Shown: positions 26,282-35,791, numbered from the stretch's first letter. The stretch: 64,000 nt of DNA from Phycisphaerae bacterium RAS1 (GCA_007859745.1 SMLU01000001.1:2480001-2544000); one strand, 5' to 3'. Translations and numbers: made by a program. Notes: generated from the sequence alone by a model not told the origin.

Positions 26282-28588
26282 TCCAGAAACGCGATGATCC
26301 AGATAGTGCCCCAGCGAGCGAATCGCCTGGTCTGAGCTGCGAAATACGGGGATACCCGCCGCGCGGACTGCCAGCGCCAGCGGATCGTAGAGCGGGCCGC
26401 AGTCCACCACGAACACCAGCGGCTTGCGATGCTCGCGCAGCAGGCGCGGCAGGCGCTGCGGCAGGGCCGCGGAATCGGCCAGCTCCGCCGCGGTCGACTT
26501 CAGCGCCGGCGTGAGCGGCACGACGCAGACGACCAGCGCGTCGACCTCATCGCAATCCAGCAGCACGCGGGCGCAGGATTCGTAGGCGTCCTCGCCGGCC
26601 ATCGGGGTGAGATCGAGCGGATTGGCCGGATTGACCAGGTGGCTCAGCTTCAGCCCCGCGAGGATTTCCGCCAGTCGCTCGCGCGGCCCTTCGCTCAGCG
26701 GCGCCATCTGCACCTGGTAGCGCGGGCCGCGAATGGTGTCCGCCATTCCGACGGCCTCGTAGCCGGCGTTCGTAACGGCCCCGATGCGTCGGCCGCGGAC
26801 CGGGACGCGATGAAACGCCGCCGCCAGCTCCAGCACCTGCTCGAATTCCTTGAACGTGTCCACCACCAGCACGCCGACTTCCGCCGCCGCCGCCTGGCAC
26901 ACGTCGTAGTCGCCGGCGATCGCCGCCGTGTGCCCGGCGGCGGCCGAGCGGCCGGCCTGCGTGCGGCCGGCCTTGTACAGGATCACCAGCTTGCCGGCCT
27001 TCGTGGCGGCCGCCGCCGCGCGGATGAATGCGGCGCCATCCAGCGGGCAGAAGCCCTCGGCGTAAACGGCGATGACGTCGAGGTCTTCCCGCGGCGTGAG
27101 CACGTGGACGAAATCCGAGAGGGTCAGATCGGCCTGGTTGCCGACTGAAATCGCCAGGGCCGGCCGCAGCACTTCGAGGTTGCTGAGCCGCGTGATGATG
27201 AACGCGCCGCTCTGCGAGAGCAGCGCCACGCGCGCCACCGGCCGGGCCGCCGTCACGTCCGGTGCGGGCAGCTTGTGGCGGGGGACGAAAAACGTGTCAT
27301 ACCGGCCCGGCTCGGAGCGTACGCCGAGGCAATTGGGCCCCAGAAACACCGGCCCACCTTCAGGTCGCGTGCGGGCCGAGCGGATCGCGTCCGCGACGGC
27401 CGCGCGCAGTCCCTCGCTGCCGGTCGTCTCGCCCGCGCCGCCGGGAATCAGGATCGCCGAGCGAACGCGGCCGCTGTCGGCTGTTTCGCGGATCAGCGCG
27501 GGGAGCTGCGGCGCCGGCGCGGCGACCACGAGCAGATCGAGCGGTCGCGTCAGCTTCGCCAGGCCGGCGACGCACGCGACCCCGTCGATCGCGTCGCAGC
27601 CTTCCTTGATCACGGCCAGCCGCTCGCGCGGGAATCCGCAAGCCAGGATGTTGCCGAGCACCACGCGGCCCAGGTTCATTGACGTCGCCGATACGCCCAG
27701 CACGGCGATCGACTCCGGCTCGAGCAGGGCGGGAATGCGCGCCAGGGGGCGCGGCGCGGAGGACCGCGCGACGGACCCGAGTCGCCCGCGCCCGTCGAGC
27801 GGCACCAGCCGATCGTCGCGAAACGCGAACGGATTGACTTCCAGCTCGGCCAGCCGCGGCTCGCCGCTCCCGCTCTCTGTGCAGAAACGCCGCGCCAGCG
27901 ACAGAAACGCCTCGAAACAGCGGCGAAGCTCCTCATCCGAGACGATCCGCCGGTGCCCGCGCGCTTCGCCCGAGAGGATGGCGTAGGCGGCCGTTCGGCG
28001 AAACAGCGACAGAAACTCGTCGACGCTGATTTCGCCGGCGACGGCTTTGGCGGCGGAGAGTCCCGGGCGCATCGCCTGGGCCAGATACTCGGTATCGACG
28101 CCGCCCAGCCCCGCCGCGATCACCGGGCCGAACTCGCGCGTGGAGCGGATACCGACAAACAATTCGTGGCCGAAACCCGGCGAGGCGCCCTCGACAAACT
28201 CGACCAGTAAGACGCCCTCGACGCGGGCTGTCCGCTCATGCTCCGCGATCAGCCGCCGCGCTTCCTGCTGCGCGTCGCCCGCCTCGCGGGAAACGATCCG
28301 CACCGCGTCGGCCTCGGTCTTGTGGATGACATCGGGCGAGACGAGCTTGAGAACGGACTTGCGGCCGGGAAGCTGAGCGGCGGCCTCCCTGGGCCAATCG
28401 GTATGGGCCGACCAGAAGACGTGCCGTGGCGGGTCGATGCCGCCGGCGCGCTCGATAACGGCGTAGACTTCATGTTCAAAGAGCCGCGATCGGCCCTGGT
28501 TGCGAATCGTGTCGAGCAGGGCCGCGACGGCGTCTAGGCGCGACTCGCTGCTGGGTGCGTTGGAACGGGGCTCGGAGGAGGCGTGCAT
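26276..28588 (-). CDS. acetate--CoA ligase (ADP-forming) family protein
   Basis: The 770-residue fusion of both subunit types has the ATP-grasp domain first (residues ~20-220, with GRKSVLKLVSPDVIHKTEADAV), then a CoA-binding Rossmann domain (LLEPESIAVLGVSATSMNLGRVVLGNI) and succinyl-CoA-ligase-like domains. The phosphorylatable histidine is probably in SAAAGHTAAIAGDYDV. The family makes ATP from acyl-CoA, ADP and phosphate; some members are protein acetyltransferases, but no GNAT domain is visible here. ATG 28588 follows a GTG that could also start. The ATP-grasp-first domain order is less common than the reverse. Confidence 0.85.
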   Translation of the reverse strand: MHASSEPRSNAPSSESRLDAVAALLDTIRNQGRSRLFEHEVYAVIERAGGIDPPRHVFWSAHTDWPREAAAQLPGRKSVLKLVSPDVIHKTEADAVRIVSREAGDAQQEARRLIAEHERTARVEGVLLVEFVEGASPGFGHELFVGIRSTREFGPVIAAGLGGVDTEYLAQAMRPGLSAAKAVAGEISVDEFLSLFRRTAAYAILSGEARGHRRIVSDEELRRCFEAFLSLARRFCTESGSGEPRLAELEVNPFAFRDDRLVPLDGRGRLGSVARSSAPRPLARIPALLEPESIAVLGVSATSMNLGRVVLGNILACGFPRERLAVIKEGCDAIDGVACVAGLAKLTRPLDLLVVAAPAPQLPALIRETADSGRVRSAILIPGGAGETTGSEGLRAAVADAIRSARTRPEGGPVFLGPNCLGVRSEPGRYDTFFVPRHKLPAPDVTAARPVARVALLSQSGAFIITRLSNLEVLRPALAISVGNQADLTLSDFVHVLTPREDLDVIAVYAEGFCPLDGAAFIRAAAAATKAGKLVILYKAGRTQAGRSAAAGHTAAIAGDYDVCQAAAAEVGVLVVDTFKEFEQVLELAAAFHRVPVRGRRIGAVTNAGYEAVGMADTIRGPRYQVQMAPLSEGPRERLAEILAGLKLSHLVNPANPLDLTPMAGEDAYESCARVLLDCDEVDALVVCVVPLTPALKSTAAELADSAALPQRLPRLLREHRKPLVFVVDCGPLYDPLALAVRAAGIPVFRSSDQAIRSLGHYLDHRVSGA

Positions 28589-28660
28589 CACTCACCGCAT
28601 GCGATCATCGCCGCGGTTGGGTTCCGGATGCAAGGGGGCGACTTCGCGTGCGGGTTTCGG

Positions 28661-29770
28661 CTACGGCTGGCGCTCCGCCTGGACGGCGGCCCCCTGCGTC
28701 GTCGGGTGGCGCTGTGCGGCTTCGCGGCGCTGCCGGCGGGTGGGCAGGTCTTCGAGCCGGTCCTTAAGCGTGGCGTAGTAGCGTTCGACCGGCGCGTTGA
28801 TGCGCTCCAGCTCGGACTTGGCTGATTCACGCTGCTCAGGTGTTTCGGCGTTATTGAGCAGCTTCTCGATGCGCTTGATTTTCGGCATCTTGTCGGCCAG
28901 GTACTTGTCGCGCTGCTCCTGAGCGTCGCGCAGCGCTCCGCGGGCCTTGTTCTGCTGCTCCTCGTTCAGGTCGTAGCGGCGAATGAAGGCTTCGACGTAG
29001 ATCGCCCACTCGTCGGCCGGCCGGCTGGCCGCTGAGGCGGGCCTGGCGGAGCGGGCCGGCGCAGCCGGCGCGGCGCGCGTGGTGGCCCCGGCTGCCTCGC
29101 CGGCCGCCGCGGCTTCCTCAGCGGCTCGCTGCGCGGCGGCCTGTGCGTTCGCTTCTTCAACCGCGTGCTGCATTTCGGCGTCTTTGCGCTGCTGCGCCTC
29201 CTCGAATCGCTCGGAAAACGGCCATTCGGTTTCCGGGTCGTAGCCGCCCTCCACCCACGTGTGCAGGCGGTTGTTGAAGAAGTTCATTCCGACCCGGAAA
29301 GCGACCAGATGCCCCTCGAGCGTCTCGCGCTGCTCGTCGGTCATGTACTCGCGCATGTCGCCGGCGGTCTTCTCAAATACGTCGCCGAACTCGTTGGCGA
29401 TCGGCAGAACCCGCGAAGCCCACTTGGCCACCTCGCCCGGCGTCGGCGGATGGCCGGCGGACAGCACTTCGAAATACTGCATCAGCAGGTCCTGGATGTC
29501 CTCGCGATGGCTTTCCGCCCACTGCGGAAAGTGCTTCTTGAGCGCCGTCTTGGTCTGCTCGATCTGGTCCTCATCAAATCCGTATTCACGGCCGATCTCG
29601 TCAGACCAGCGGTCCAGCAGGTTGCTGAGCAGCCTCTCTGACGGCCAGAAGAACCCCGCGCCCGGATCGCGCGGGGGCGGCGGCGGCTCGTCGGCGCTGT
29701 TCTGCGCGATCGCAGGTGCAGCCAGAACGAGAACCATGACGGGAAGGCCCCGAACAATCTGATGGAACAT
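28661..29770 (-). CDS. periplasmic helical/coiled-coil protein of unknown function
   Basis: The 369-residue protein has signal peptide FHQIVRGLPVMVLVLAAPAIAQ. ATG 29770 has GGAGG five bases upstream. The mature protein is almost wholly helical and charged. An alanine-rich coiled coil (near residues 185-245, AAAQRAAEEAAAAGEAAG) splits two helical parts, the second reading RYDLNEEQQNKARGALRDAQEQRDKYL, similar to LTXXQ/CpxP-like helical hairpins. No enzyme motif is seen. Confidence 0.7.
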   Translation of the reverse strand: MFHQIVRGLPVMVLVLAAPAIAQNSADEPPPPPRDPGAGFFWPSERLLSNLLDRWSDEIGREYGFDEDQIEQTKTALKKHFPQWAESHREDIQDLLMQYFEVLSAGHPPTPGEVAKWASRVLPIANEFGDVFEKTAGDMREYMTDEQRETLEGHLVAFRVGMNFFNNRLHTWVEGGYDPETEWPFSERFEEAQQRKDAEMQHAVEEANAQAAAQRAAEEAAAAGEAAGATTRAAPAAPARSARPASAASRPADEWAIYVEAFIRRYDLNEEQQNKARGALRDAQEQRDKYLADKMPKIKRIEKLLNNAETPEQRESAKSELERINAPVERYYATLKDRLEDLPTRRQRREAAQRHPTTQGAAVQAERQP

Positions 29771-29787
29771 GCGACCTCCGATCGGCA

Positions 29788-29848
29788 TGGCAGGCGGGCG
29801 AGACGCCCGCACTACCCTGGCCGGGCGCCCGCGGCCGGACGCCCGTGC
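29788..29848. repeat. hairpins of the GGCGGGCGAGACGCCCGC type
   Basis: A variant of the 26-bp array hairpin (GGCGGGCG-AGA-CGCCCGC) at 29791-29808 is followed by a GCCGGGCGCCCGC hairpin. They sit between the helical protein and the VanZ-like gene. Confidence 0.6.
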
Positions 29849-30304
29849 TTACGCAACGATTTTACGGTCCGAGCCGCCATTGGTTTGTGCGAATTGGTCG
29901 GAATTCGCACGCCGGGCCGGCGCCGCAGCCGGCGACGCGGGCTTCCGTCGTCGGCGATACTCAAGCGCCGCCAGCGCGATCGCCGCACCGGCCACGTCAA
30001 AAAGCCAGTCGCGCAGGTCGCCGCTGCGGTTGAAGAAGGGTTGCGTGTACTCATCGAGCGCGGCGTAAGCGGCCAGCGTCGCGGCGGCGATCCACACGAA
30101 CGCGGGCGAAAGCCGACCGTAGATCGACTGAGCACAGCGCCAGAACAGAAACGCAAGCAGCGCGAACGCCAGGGCGTGAGCAATCTTGTCTTCCTGCGGG
30201 ACGCGCGTCTCCAGCCGCAACTTCGGCAGGTGCGTCGAGCAGGCGAGGAAGGCCCAGTAGGCTGGCAGAATGCGGCGGTACCAGTGGCGCCAGCGGGCGG
30301 TCAC
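29849..30304 (-). CDS. VanZ-like membrane protein
   Basis: This 151-residue membrane protein has hydrophobic segments and the VanZ-family pattern DKIAHALAFALLAFLF and ALDEYTQPFFNRSGDLRDWLFDVAGAAIAL. VanZ relatives are linked to teicoplanin resistance in Gram-positives, but most family members have no known role. The start is GTG 30304, six bases after the stop of parA, so both genes are probably one unit. Confidence 0.8.
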   Translation of the reverse strand: MTARWRHWYRRILPAYWAFLACSTHLPKLRLETRVPQEDKIAHALAFALLAFLFWRCAQSIYGRLSPAFVWIAAATLAAYAALDEYTQPFFNRSGDLRDWLFDVAGAAIALAALEYRRRRKPASPAAAPARRANSDQFAQTNGGSDRKIVA

Positions 30305-30310
30305 AACAAC

Positions 30311-31216
30311 CTAGGATGAGGTTGCAATCGGGACGGCATCGGTCGCTCCGGCCGGCGCGGCCGCCTCGCGGAGTTCCGCGTCCGGCGCAACGGCGACGCG
30401 CGGTTCGACGGTTTCAGCCGACAGGCTGCGCGGCCCGGCCGCGAGCACGTCGCGGGCCAGCTCCAGATAGTCCTCCGCCCCGTGACTGGCGCCGGCGTAG
30501 TCGAAGATCGTCTTGCCGAAGCTGGGGCACTCGGCCAGTTTCACATTTCGGCGAATCGCGGTTTTGAACAGGCACGCCCCGAACCACGGATCGTCGGGGC
30601 CGGCCTGCGCCAGAAACGCCGCCACGTCGTCGCTGACTTCCTGGGCCAGCCGCGTGCCGCGCTCGAACATGCACAGCAGCACGCCGGCGACGCGCAGCGC
30701 CGGGTTGGACGTCTGCCGCACGAGCGAGACCGTTTCCAGCAGCCGCCCGAGTCCCTGGAGCGCCAGAAAGTGCGCCTGGAGCGGGATCACGACCTCGTGC
30801 ACGGCGGTCAGGGCGTTGATCGTCAGCAGGCCCAGCGAGGGGGGGCAGTCGATGATGCAGAAATCGAAGGCTTCGCGGTAGCGGGCCAGAGCCTCGGCCA
30901 GGATGCGCTCGCGGCCGGGATGTTCGAGCAGCTCGATTTCAGCGGCAACCAGGTCGATGGTTGATCCGGCGACGCTGAGGCAGTCGCTGACGTCGCGCGC
31001 CACCTCCGCCAGCGCCGCCGACCCGATCAGCACCTCGTACATGCCGGGCTGGCCAGGCTCGATCTGCACGCCGACGTGCAGACTCGCGTGGGATTGTGGG
31101 TCAAGATCGACCAGCAGCACGCGACGGCTGAGCCGCGCCAGGCCGGCGGCGAGATTGACGGCCGTGGTCGTTTTGCCCACGCCGCCTTTCTGGTTGATGA
31201 TGGCCAGCGATCGCAT
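30311..31216 (-). CDS. ParA/Soj-family ATPase
   Basis: The deviant Walker A box KGGVGKTT sits at residues 10-17 in AIINQKGGVGKTTTAVNLAAGLA; Walker B region FDFCIIDCPPSLGLLT and the PQSHASLHVGV switch are present. Length is 301, with a ~40-residue alanine/proline tail. Such ATPases move DNA or protein cargo by ATP-dependent surface dimerisation. No parB is next to it, so an orphan positioning ATPase is as likely as a chromosome-partition ParA. Confidence 0.88.
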   Translation of the reverse strand: MRSLAIINQKGGVGKTTTAVNLAAGLARLSRRVLLVDLDPQSHASLHVGVQIEPGQPGMYEVLIGSAALAEVARDVSDCLSVAGSTIDLVAAEIELLEHPGRERILAEALARYREAFDFCIIDCPPSLGLLTINALTAVHEVVIPLQAHFLALQGLGRLLETVSLVRQTSNPALRVAGVLLCMFERGTRLAQEVSDDVAAFLAQAGPDDPWFGACLFKTAIRRNVKLAECPSFGKTIFDYAGASHGAEDYLELARDVLAAGPRSLSAETVEPRVAVAPDAELREAAAPAGATDAVPIATSS

Positions 31217-31248
31217 GGGTCGCAGTATAGCGGGGAAGTAGCGAGTTC

Positions 31249-31305
31249 AGAGTAGCGAGTAGCGAGTTAGGGATACCCGGATTCCAACTCGCTACTCGCT
31301 ACTCT
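31249..31305. repeat. perfect 20-bp inverted repeat, possible bidirectional terminator
   Basis: Arms AGAGTAGCGAGTAGCGAGTT (31249-31268) and its exact complement (31286-31305) are separated by 17 bases. It lies upstream of parA and just after the stop of the histidine kinase gene (both minus strand). Each arm contains GTAGCGAGT twice. No T-run follows, so intrinsic termination is only possible. Confidence 0.8.
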
Positions 31306-31311
31306 GCACTC

Positions 31312-32904
31312 TCACACCAGCGACACCAGCGGGCGATCGCGCGGGGTCGGGGCGCGCGTCGGCAGTTGCAGCCAGAACGTGGCGCCCTTGCCCAGCTCGC
31401 TTTGCACGCCGATCTCGCCGCCCAGCAGATAGGTCAGCTCCTTCGCGATCGCCAGGCCCAGGCCGGTGCCGCCCTGTTCGCGCGTGTGCGATTGATCGAT
31501 CTGGCGGAATTTCTCGAAGATGATGGCGTGGTGCTCGGGCGCGATGCCCGGGCCGGCGTCGACCACCTCAAAGCGCACGCCCGCCTCGCCTTCCGGGCGC
31601 ACGATGAGGCTGACCACGCCGCCCTCGGGACTGAACTTGATCGCATTGGAGAGCAGATTGAAGAGCACCTGTCGCACTTTCCCGCGGTCAGACTGAAGCG
31701 CCGGCAGGTTCCCATCGGCCTCCAGGTGCAGGTGGATGCGGCGCTTGTCGGCGATCGGCCGCATGAAGTCGACCAGCGGACCGCACACATCCACGGGCGC
31801 CAGCCGTTCGATCTTCATCTCGACTTTTCCGGCCTCGATCTTCGCCAGGTCCAGCAGGTCGTTGATGATTTCCAGCAGGATGCGCCCGGAGATCAGGATG
31901 TTCTCGGCGTAGCGCGACTGCTTGGAGCCCTCGTCGTTGGCGCCCTCGCGCAGCAGCTCGGCGAAGCCGATGATGCTGGTCAGCGGCGTGCGCAGCTCGT
32001 GCGAGACGTTGGCGATGAATTCGCTCTTGACGCGGTTGGCCTCGAACAGGGCCACGTTCGTCTCGGCGATTTCGCCCAGCTTCTGATCCAGCGAGCGGTT
32101 GGCGGTCTTCAGCTCCTCCTGTGACGCCCGCAGCCGCTCGAGCATCGCGTTCAGGTTGTCGGAGAGCTGCTCAAATTCGTCGCCGGTGTGAACATTCGAG
32201 CGAACGTCGAGGTCGCCGGCGGTGACGCGCAAGGCCACCGCCCGCAACTCCTCGATCGGCGCCAGGATGAACTTGTGGGTGATGACGTAGAACACCACGA
32301 TCGCCAGCACGCCCGCCAGCAGCCCGGCGGCGATGATCACCGCGCGGTTCCAGTTCAGCCCCAGCGTGCTCACATCCGCCGGCAGATCAACCGTGATGAT
32401 CCCGGCCAGTTGGTTCTCGCGGTAAGGCGTGGCCATCTTGTCTTCATCGTGGCACGCCAGGCAGCGCTTGCTGACCCGCACCGCGTGGGCGTACTGGAAG
32501 CGGCGGCCCGCCGGCGTGCTCGTGATGACGTGCCAGACATTGTAGTTCGGGTGCAGCACGAACCGCCGCAGGGCTTCGCTGATGAATGCATCTTTCGCCG
32601 CGTCGGCCGCGCCGTCAGCGGCCGGGACGCGCAGCGGCAAAAAACGCACCTTCTGCTCGAAGGTTTGCGGCAGCAGACTGAACTCCGCTCCGTGGATTCC
32701 GCCCGGCGGCGCCGCGTCGGGCTCGGGCATGACCAGGCGGAAGTGGTCGTCGGCGACGCGCTGCGCCTCGCGAAACGCCTGCGCCTCCACCAGGCGTTCC
32801 ATGCGATAGCCGGGGACATAGAGCGCGGCGCCGATGATCAGCAGCACGGCCAGACCGAAGAGGATCCGGTACTTGGCGGCCAGCGATACTCGCACCAGGC
32901 GCAT
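31312..32904 (-). CDS. membrane histidine kinase with DUF3365 c-haem sensor domain
   Basis: It has 530 residues in the order: TM1 (14-31), periplasmic DUF3365/Tll0287-like domain with a c-type haem motif CLACH (Cys148, Cys151, His152), TM2 (185-207), HAMP, HisKA with the phosphorylated His in NVSHELRTPLTSIIGF, and HATPase (NLLSNAIKFSPEGG, DAGPGIAPEH, QGGTGLGLAI). Haem or redox/gas sensing is inferred from the CxxCH site. No response regulator is adjacent, so the output is unknown; the orphan HPt protein at 58493 could belong to a related relay. Confidence 0.9.
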   Translation of the reverse strand: MRLVRVSLAAKYRILFGLAVLLIIGAALYVPGYRMERLVEAQAFREAQRVADDHFRLVMPEPDAAPPGGIHGAEFSLLPQTFEQKVRFLPLRVPAADGAADAAKDAFISEALRRFVLHPNYNVWHVITSTPAGRRFQYAHAVRVSKRCLACHDEDKMATPYRENQLAGIITVDLPADVSTLGLNWNRAVIIAAGLLAGVLAIVVFYVITHKFILAPIEELRAVALRVTAGDLDVRSNVHTGDEFEQLSDNLNAMLERLRASQEELKTANRSLDQKLGEIAETNVALFEANRVKSEFIANVSHELRTPLTSIIGFAELLREGANDEGSKQSRYAENILISGRILLEIINDLLDLAKIEAGKVEMKIERLAPVDVCGPLVDFMRPIADKRRIHLHLEADGNLPALQSDRGKVRQVLFNLLSNAIKFSPEGGVVSLIVRPEGEAGVRFEVVDAGPGIAPEHHAIIFEKFRQIDQSHTREQGGTGLGLAIAKELTYLLGGEIGVQSELGKGATFWLQLPTRAPTPRDRPLVSLV

Positions 32905-32933
32905 GCAGGCTATCCGTGCCGCTGAGGCCGACT

Positions 32934-33896
32934 CTACTTGCCCGCGGCATTCGCGGCCGCGTTCTGTTTCTTCATCTCTTCGTACTTCTTCTTCAGGTCG
33001 GCGTCGAGCACGCGCACGTCGGCCTTGTCCAGCAGCTCGGTCAGGAGCTTTCCGCGCAGCTCGTCGGTCACGCGCTCGCGCATGCCCGCCAGCACCTGCT
33101 CGCGGACATCCTCGAAACGCACGTCCGCCGGCGAAATCCGCCGCTCAAGCCGCAGAATATGCACCATGTTCCCGGTGCGGATCGGCGGCGAGACCTCGCC
33201 CGCCTGAAGCGCGAACGCCGCCTCGCGCAGCGCGGCCGGCAGCGACTCGTCCTTAAAACTGAAGGGCGCCATCAGCCCGCCGCCGGCGGCGTCCGGATTC
33301 TGACTGTAGCGCTGGACCACCGTTGCAAAGTCCACCTGATTCGCCAGGGCGTCCACCGCTTTCTGGAGCGTTGCGGCGTCGCTGGCGGCCACCTGCACAT
33401 GCCGCACCTCGGCCTTCTCGCCCAGCGTGCGCGCGAACTCCTCGCGCAGCGTCTTGTCGTCGACGCGAAAGTCGGCCTCGGCGACCTTCCGCAGGTGCGC
33501 GTTGCGCTCCATTCCCACGCGGAATTCGGCCATCGAGATGTTTCTTTGCTCCAGCAGCATGGTCAGCGCCCGCTGTTTCTCATCGGCGTTCAAATCGACG
33601 CCGGCGGCGTCGCGCTGCGGCGAGATCTTCTTCACCGCCCGGTCAAACTCGAGCTGAATATCGGCTTCGGTGACCGCCAGTCCGCGCCGTCCCGATTCCT
33701 GGCGGGCCAGCTCCAGCGCCACCAGTTGCTGCAGGGCCGCGTACCCGTGCGCCTGCATGACCAGGTCCACCACCTGCTGCCGGGTGATGGGGCGTCCATT
33801 GATCAGGGCGATGGCATCGCCGTCGGCCTTGGCGCAGGGGCAGGCAACCGCGGCAAGCAGCGTTTGCGACACGACGATGATCCTGAGCCAGTTCAT
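32934..33896 (-). CDS. parvulin-type peptidyl-prolyl cis-trans isomerase
   Basis: A 320-residue exported protein with signal peptide (MNWLRIIVVSQTLLAAVACPCAKA), a helical SurA_N-like part, and a PpiC rotamase domain (EVRHVQVAASDAATLQKAVDAL, FATVVQRYSQNPDAAGGGLMAPFS, REAAFALQAGEVSPPIRTGNMVHILRLE). It probably helps fold periplasmic or outer-membrane proteins. ATG 33896 has GGAG eight bases upstream; an in-frame ATG two codons earlier is too close to that site. It is divergent from the signal peptidase genes, a sensible export-related neighbourhood. Confidence 0.88.
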   Translation of the reverse strand: MNWLRIIVVSQTLLAAVACPCAKADGDAIALINGRPITRQQVVDLVMQAHGYAALQQLVALELARQESGRRGLAVTEADIQLEFDRAVKKISPQRDAAGVDLNADEKQRALTMLLEQRNISMAEFRVGMERNAHLRKVAEADFRVDDKTLREEFARTLGEKAEVRHVQVAASDAATLQKAVDALANQVDFATVVQRYSQNPDAAGGGLMAPFSFKDESLPAALREAAFALQAGEVSPPIRTGNMVHILRLERRISPADVRFEDVREQVLAGMRERVTDELRGKLLTELLDKADVRVLDADLKKKYEEMKKQNAAANAAGK

Positions 33897-34020
33897 GCTC
33901 ATCACTCCGGGCCGCCTTGAGGGTCCTGGGCCGCGCCGATAGTCTAATGACTGACGCCCGCGTTTGGGGGGCCGATCCCCGGCCCGTCCCGCGGCGCCAG
34001 CGTTTGAACGAAGGACCCGC

Positions 34021-35667
34021 GTGAGCCAGCTTTCCACCCCCGCCGCCGGGCGAAGCCCGACCCGCAAGGAGAGCATCTACGAGCAGATTGCCTCATTCGT
34101 GATCTTCTTCATTCACCTGCTCGTGCTGAAGACCTATTTCCTGCCACTGTTTGTGATTCCCACCGGCTCGATGGCCGAGACGCTTCGCGGCGTCCACATC
34201 TGCACCACGTGCAAGAACTGCGGCACCGACTACGCCGTCGGCGCCCGCGACCCGTCGCTCAACCGCCAGCGCAGCGGCGACCTGATGTTCTTCGGCGACC
34301 CGCCCTGGGCCATGAGTTGTCCCAATTGTCGCTGGCTGCAATTCCTGCCGCGGGCCATGCCGCAGGCGCCGCGCGGCAACACGCTCGAGGCCATCCCGGC
34401 CGTCCGCGCCGGCGACCGGATCGTGGCGCACGCGTGGCCTTATGACTTCGGCGGAGCGATCGGCCCGCAGCGCTGGGACGTGGTCGTCTTCAAGGTCCCC
34501 AAGGACGGCACGACCAACTACATCAAGCGGCTGATCGGAATGCCGAATGAGAAGATCGAGCTCATCGACGGCGATCTTTTCGTCAACGACGGCATTCAGC
34601 ACAAGACCGCTGAAGCTCAGCGATCGCTCTGGTTTCCCTACTACCGGCACGATTTCCCCGCGCGCGAGGCGTCCGGGCCAAACAACTTTCATCCGCGCTG
34701 GGCCGCGCGCGGCGCCGCGTGGAAGGATGTTGCGACACGCGTCGTGCGATTCGATGGAGCGCAGTCCGACCGCGGCGAGATCGAATTCGTCACGACGCCC
34801 GGAAGCGACCAGGGGCCCGGGCTGATCGAAGACGTCTACGGCTACAACGACCCGTCCGCCGAGACGCAGGGCGGCCGCGTGCTGCTGCCGGAGACCGCGA
34901 TCGGCCGCTGCATCGTGACCGACACGCGGCTCTCATGCGACGTGCTCTTCGAAGACGGCGACGGTTATGTTGAATTGCTCACGAGCAAGTACGACCTGAC
35001 GCTCGCCGGGCGGATCTATCGCGACGGCCGCGTCGTGCTCAGCGCGCAGCGCGAAAGCGCAGCGCCCGTGACCTGGGACGAAGGGCGCGTCAGCGTGGGA
35101 AGTAGGCCGCTGCGCGTCGCGCTGGCAAATGTCGACTACGTTGCATCGCTGAGCGTCGACGGGCGCGAGATCGTAGTGTCGACTGCCGAGCAGTTCTCGA
35201 TCACGCCTGGCGCGGCCCGAGAGCGGCTCACGTCCAAGGTCTCGCCGCGAATCCGCATCGCCGCGGAAAAAGTGCGCGCCGCCTGCTCGCACTTGCTCAT
35301 CGAGCGTGACGTGTTCTATGCCTCCTCCAGCCCCTTTGCCCCCGGCCAGCTCTTCAACGGAGTCGCGGGCAATCCGATCACGCTTTCCAAAGACCAGTAT
35401 TTCGTCTGCGGCGACAACAGCCCCAACAGCGTGGACAGCCGTTGGTGGGGAACGGCCGTGGGCGGCGTCCCCGGCGCCCACCTTCAGCCGGCGCTGCATC
35501 GCAATGATTACCAGGTGGGAACCGTGCCGGCCGACCAGATGGTGGGCCGGGCGTTTTTTGTCTACTGGCCGGGATTTCTGCCCGCCGTTCAGGAAAGCGG
35601 CAATCAGCCGTTGCCCTGGTGGCTGACGATTCTCCCCGACGTGGGGCGCATCCGCTGGATACACTAG
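34021..35667 (+). CDS. lepB: enlarged signal peptidase I with zinc-ribbon insert (paralogue 1)
   Basis: The S26 serine protease core is present: one N-terminal membrane helix (~23-45), catalytic Ser50 in IPTGSMAETL, Lys169 in TNYIKRLIGMPNE, and the late GDNSPNSVDSRWW. At 548 residues it is about twice the E. coli-like core. Extra sequence between helix and lysine holds CTTCKNC and CPNC, a probable zinc ribbon, and ~250 residues of beta-rich insertion lie before the GDNS box. GTG 34021 was chosen for the AAGGA seven bases upstream. The gene is followed by a second paralogue 124 bases on. Confidence 0.9.
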   Translation: MSQLSTPAAGRSPTRKESIYEQIASFVIFFIHLLVLKTYFLPLFVIPTGSMAETLRGVHICTTCKNCGTDYAVGARDPSLNRQRSGDLMFFGDPPWAMSCPNCRWLQFLPRAMPQAPRGNTLEAIPAVRAGDRIVAHAWPYDFGGAIGPQRWDVVVFKVPKDGTTNYIKRLIGMPNEKIELIDGDLFVNDGIQHKTAEAQRSLWFPYYRHDFPAREASGPNNFHPRWAARGAAWKDVATRVVRFDGAQSDRGEIEFVTTPGSDQGPGLIEDVYGYNDPSAETQGGRVLLPETAIGRCIVTDTRLSCDVLFEDGDGYVELLTSKYDLTLAGRIYRDGRVVLSAQRESAAPVTWDEGRVSVGSRPLRVALANVDYVASLSVDGREIVVSTAEQFSITPGAARERLTSKVSPRIRIAAEKVRAACSHLLIERDVFYASSSPFAPGQLFNGVAGNPITLSKDQYFVCGDNSPNSVDSRWWGTAVGGVPGAHLQPALHRNDYQVGTVPADQMVGRAFFVYWPGFLPAVQESGNQPLPWWLTILPDVGRIRWIH

Positions 35668-35697
35668 TAGTGCATCACGCGCTCGCTCTCGCACCGG

Positions 35698-35746
35698 GAG
35701 CATCGGCGTCCCGCCGGTGCGCACCGGCGAGACGCCGATGCTCCCC
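35698..35746. repeat. palindromic element, same family as 16917-16964
   Basis: GAGCATCGGCGTCCCGCC pairs with GGCGAGACGCCGATGCTC around GGTGCGCACC. It lies between the two signal peptidase genes. Confidence 0.75.
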
Positions 35747-35791
35747 GAAATCCCGATCGCGACGAGGCGCCAGGACCGTCGCGGCTCCGCG

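Noticed and set aside
30311-31216. Replication origin or plasmid partition locus at parA
   Set aside because: No parB, parS-like 16-mer cluster, dnaA or DnaA boxes seen; neighbours are unrelated.
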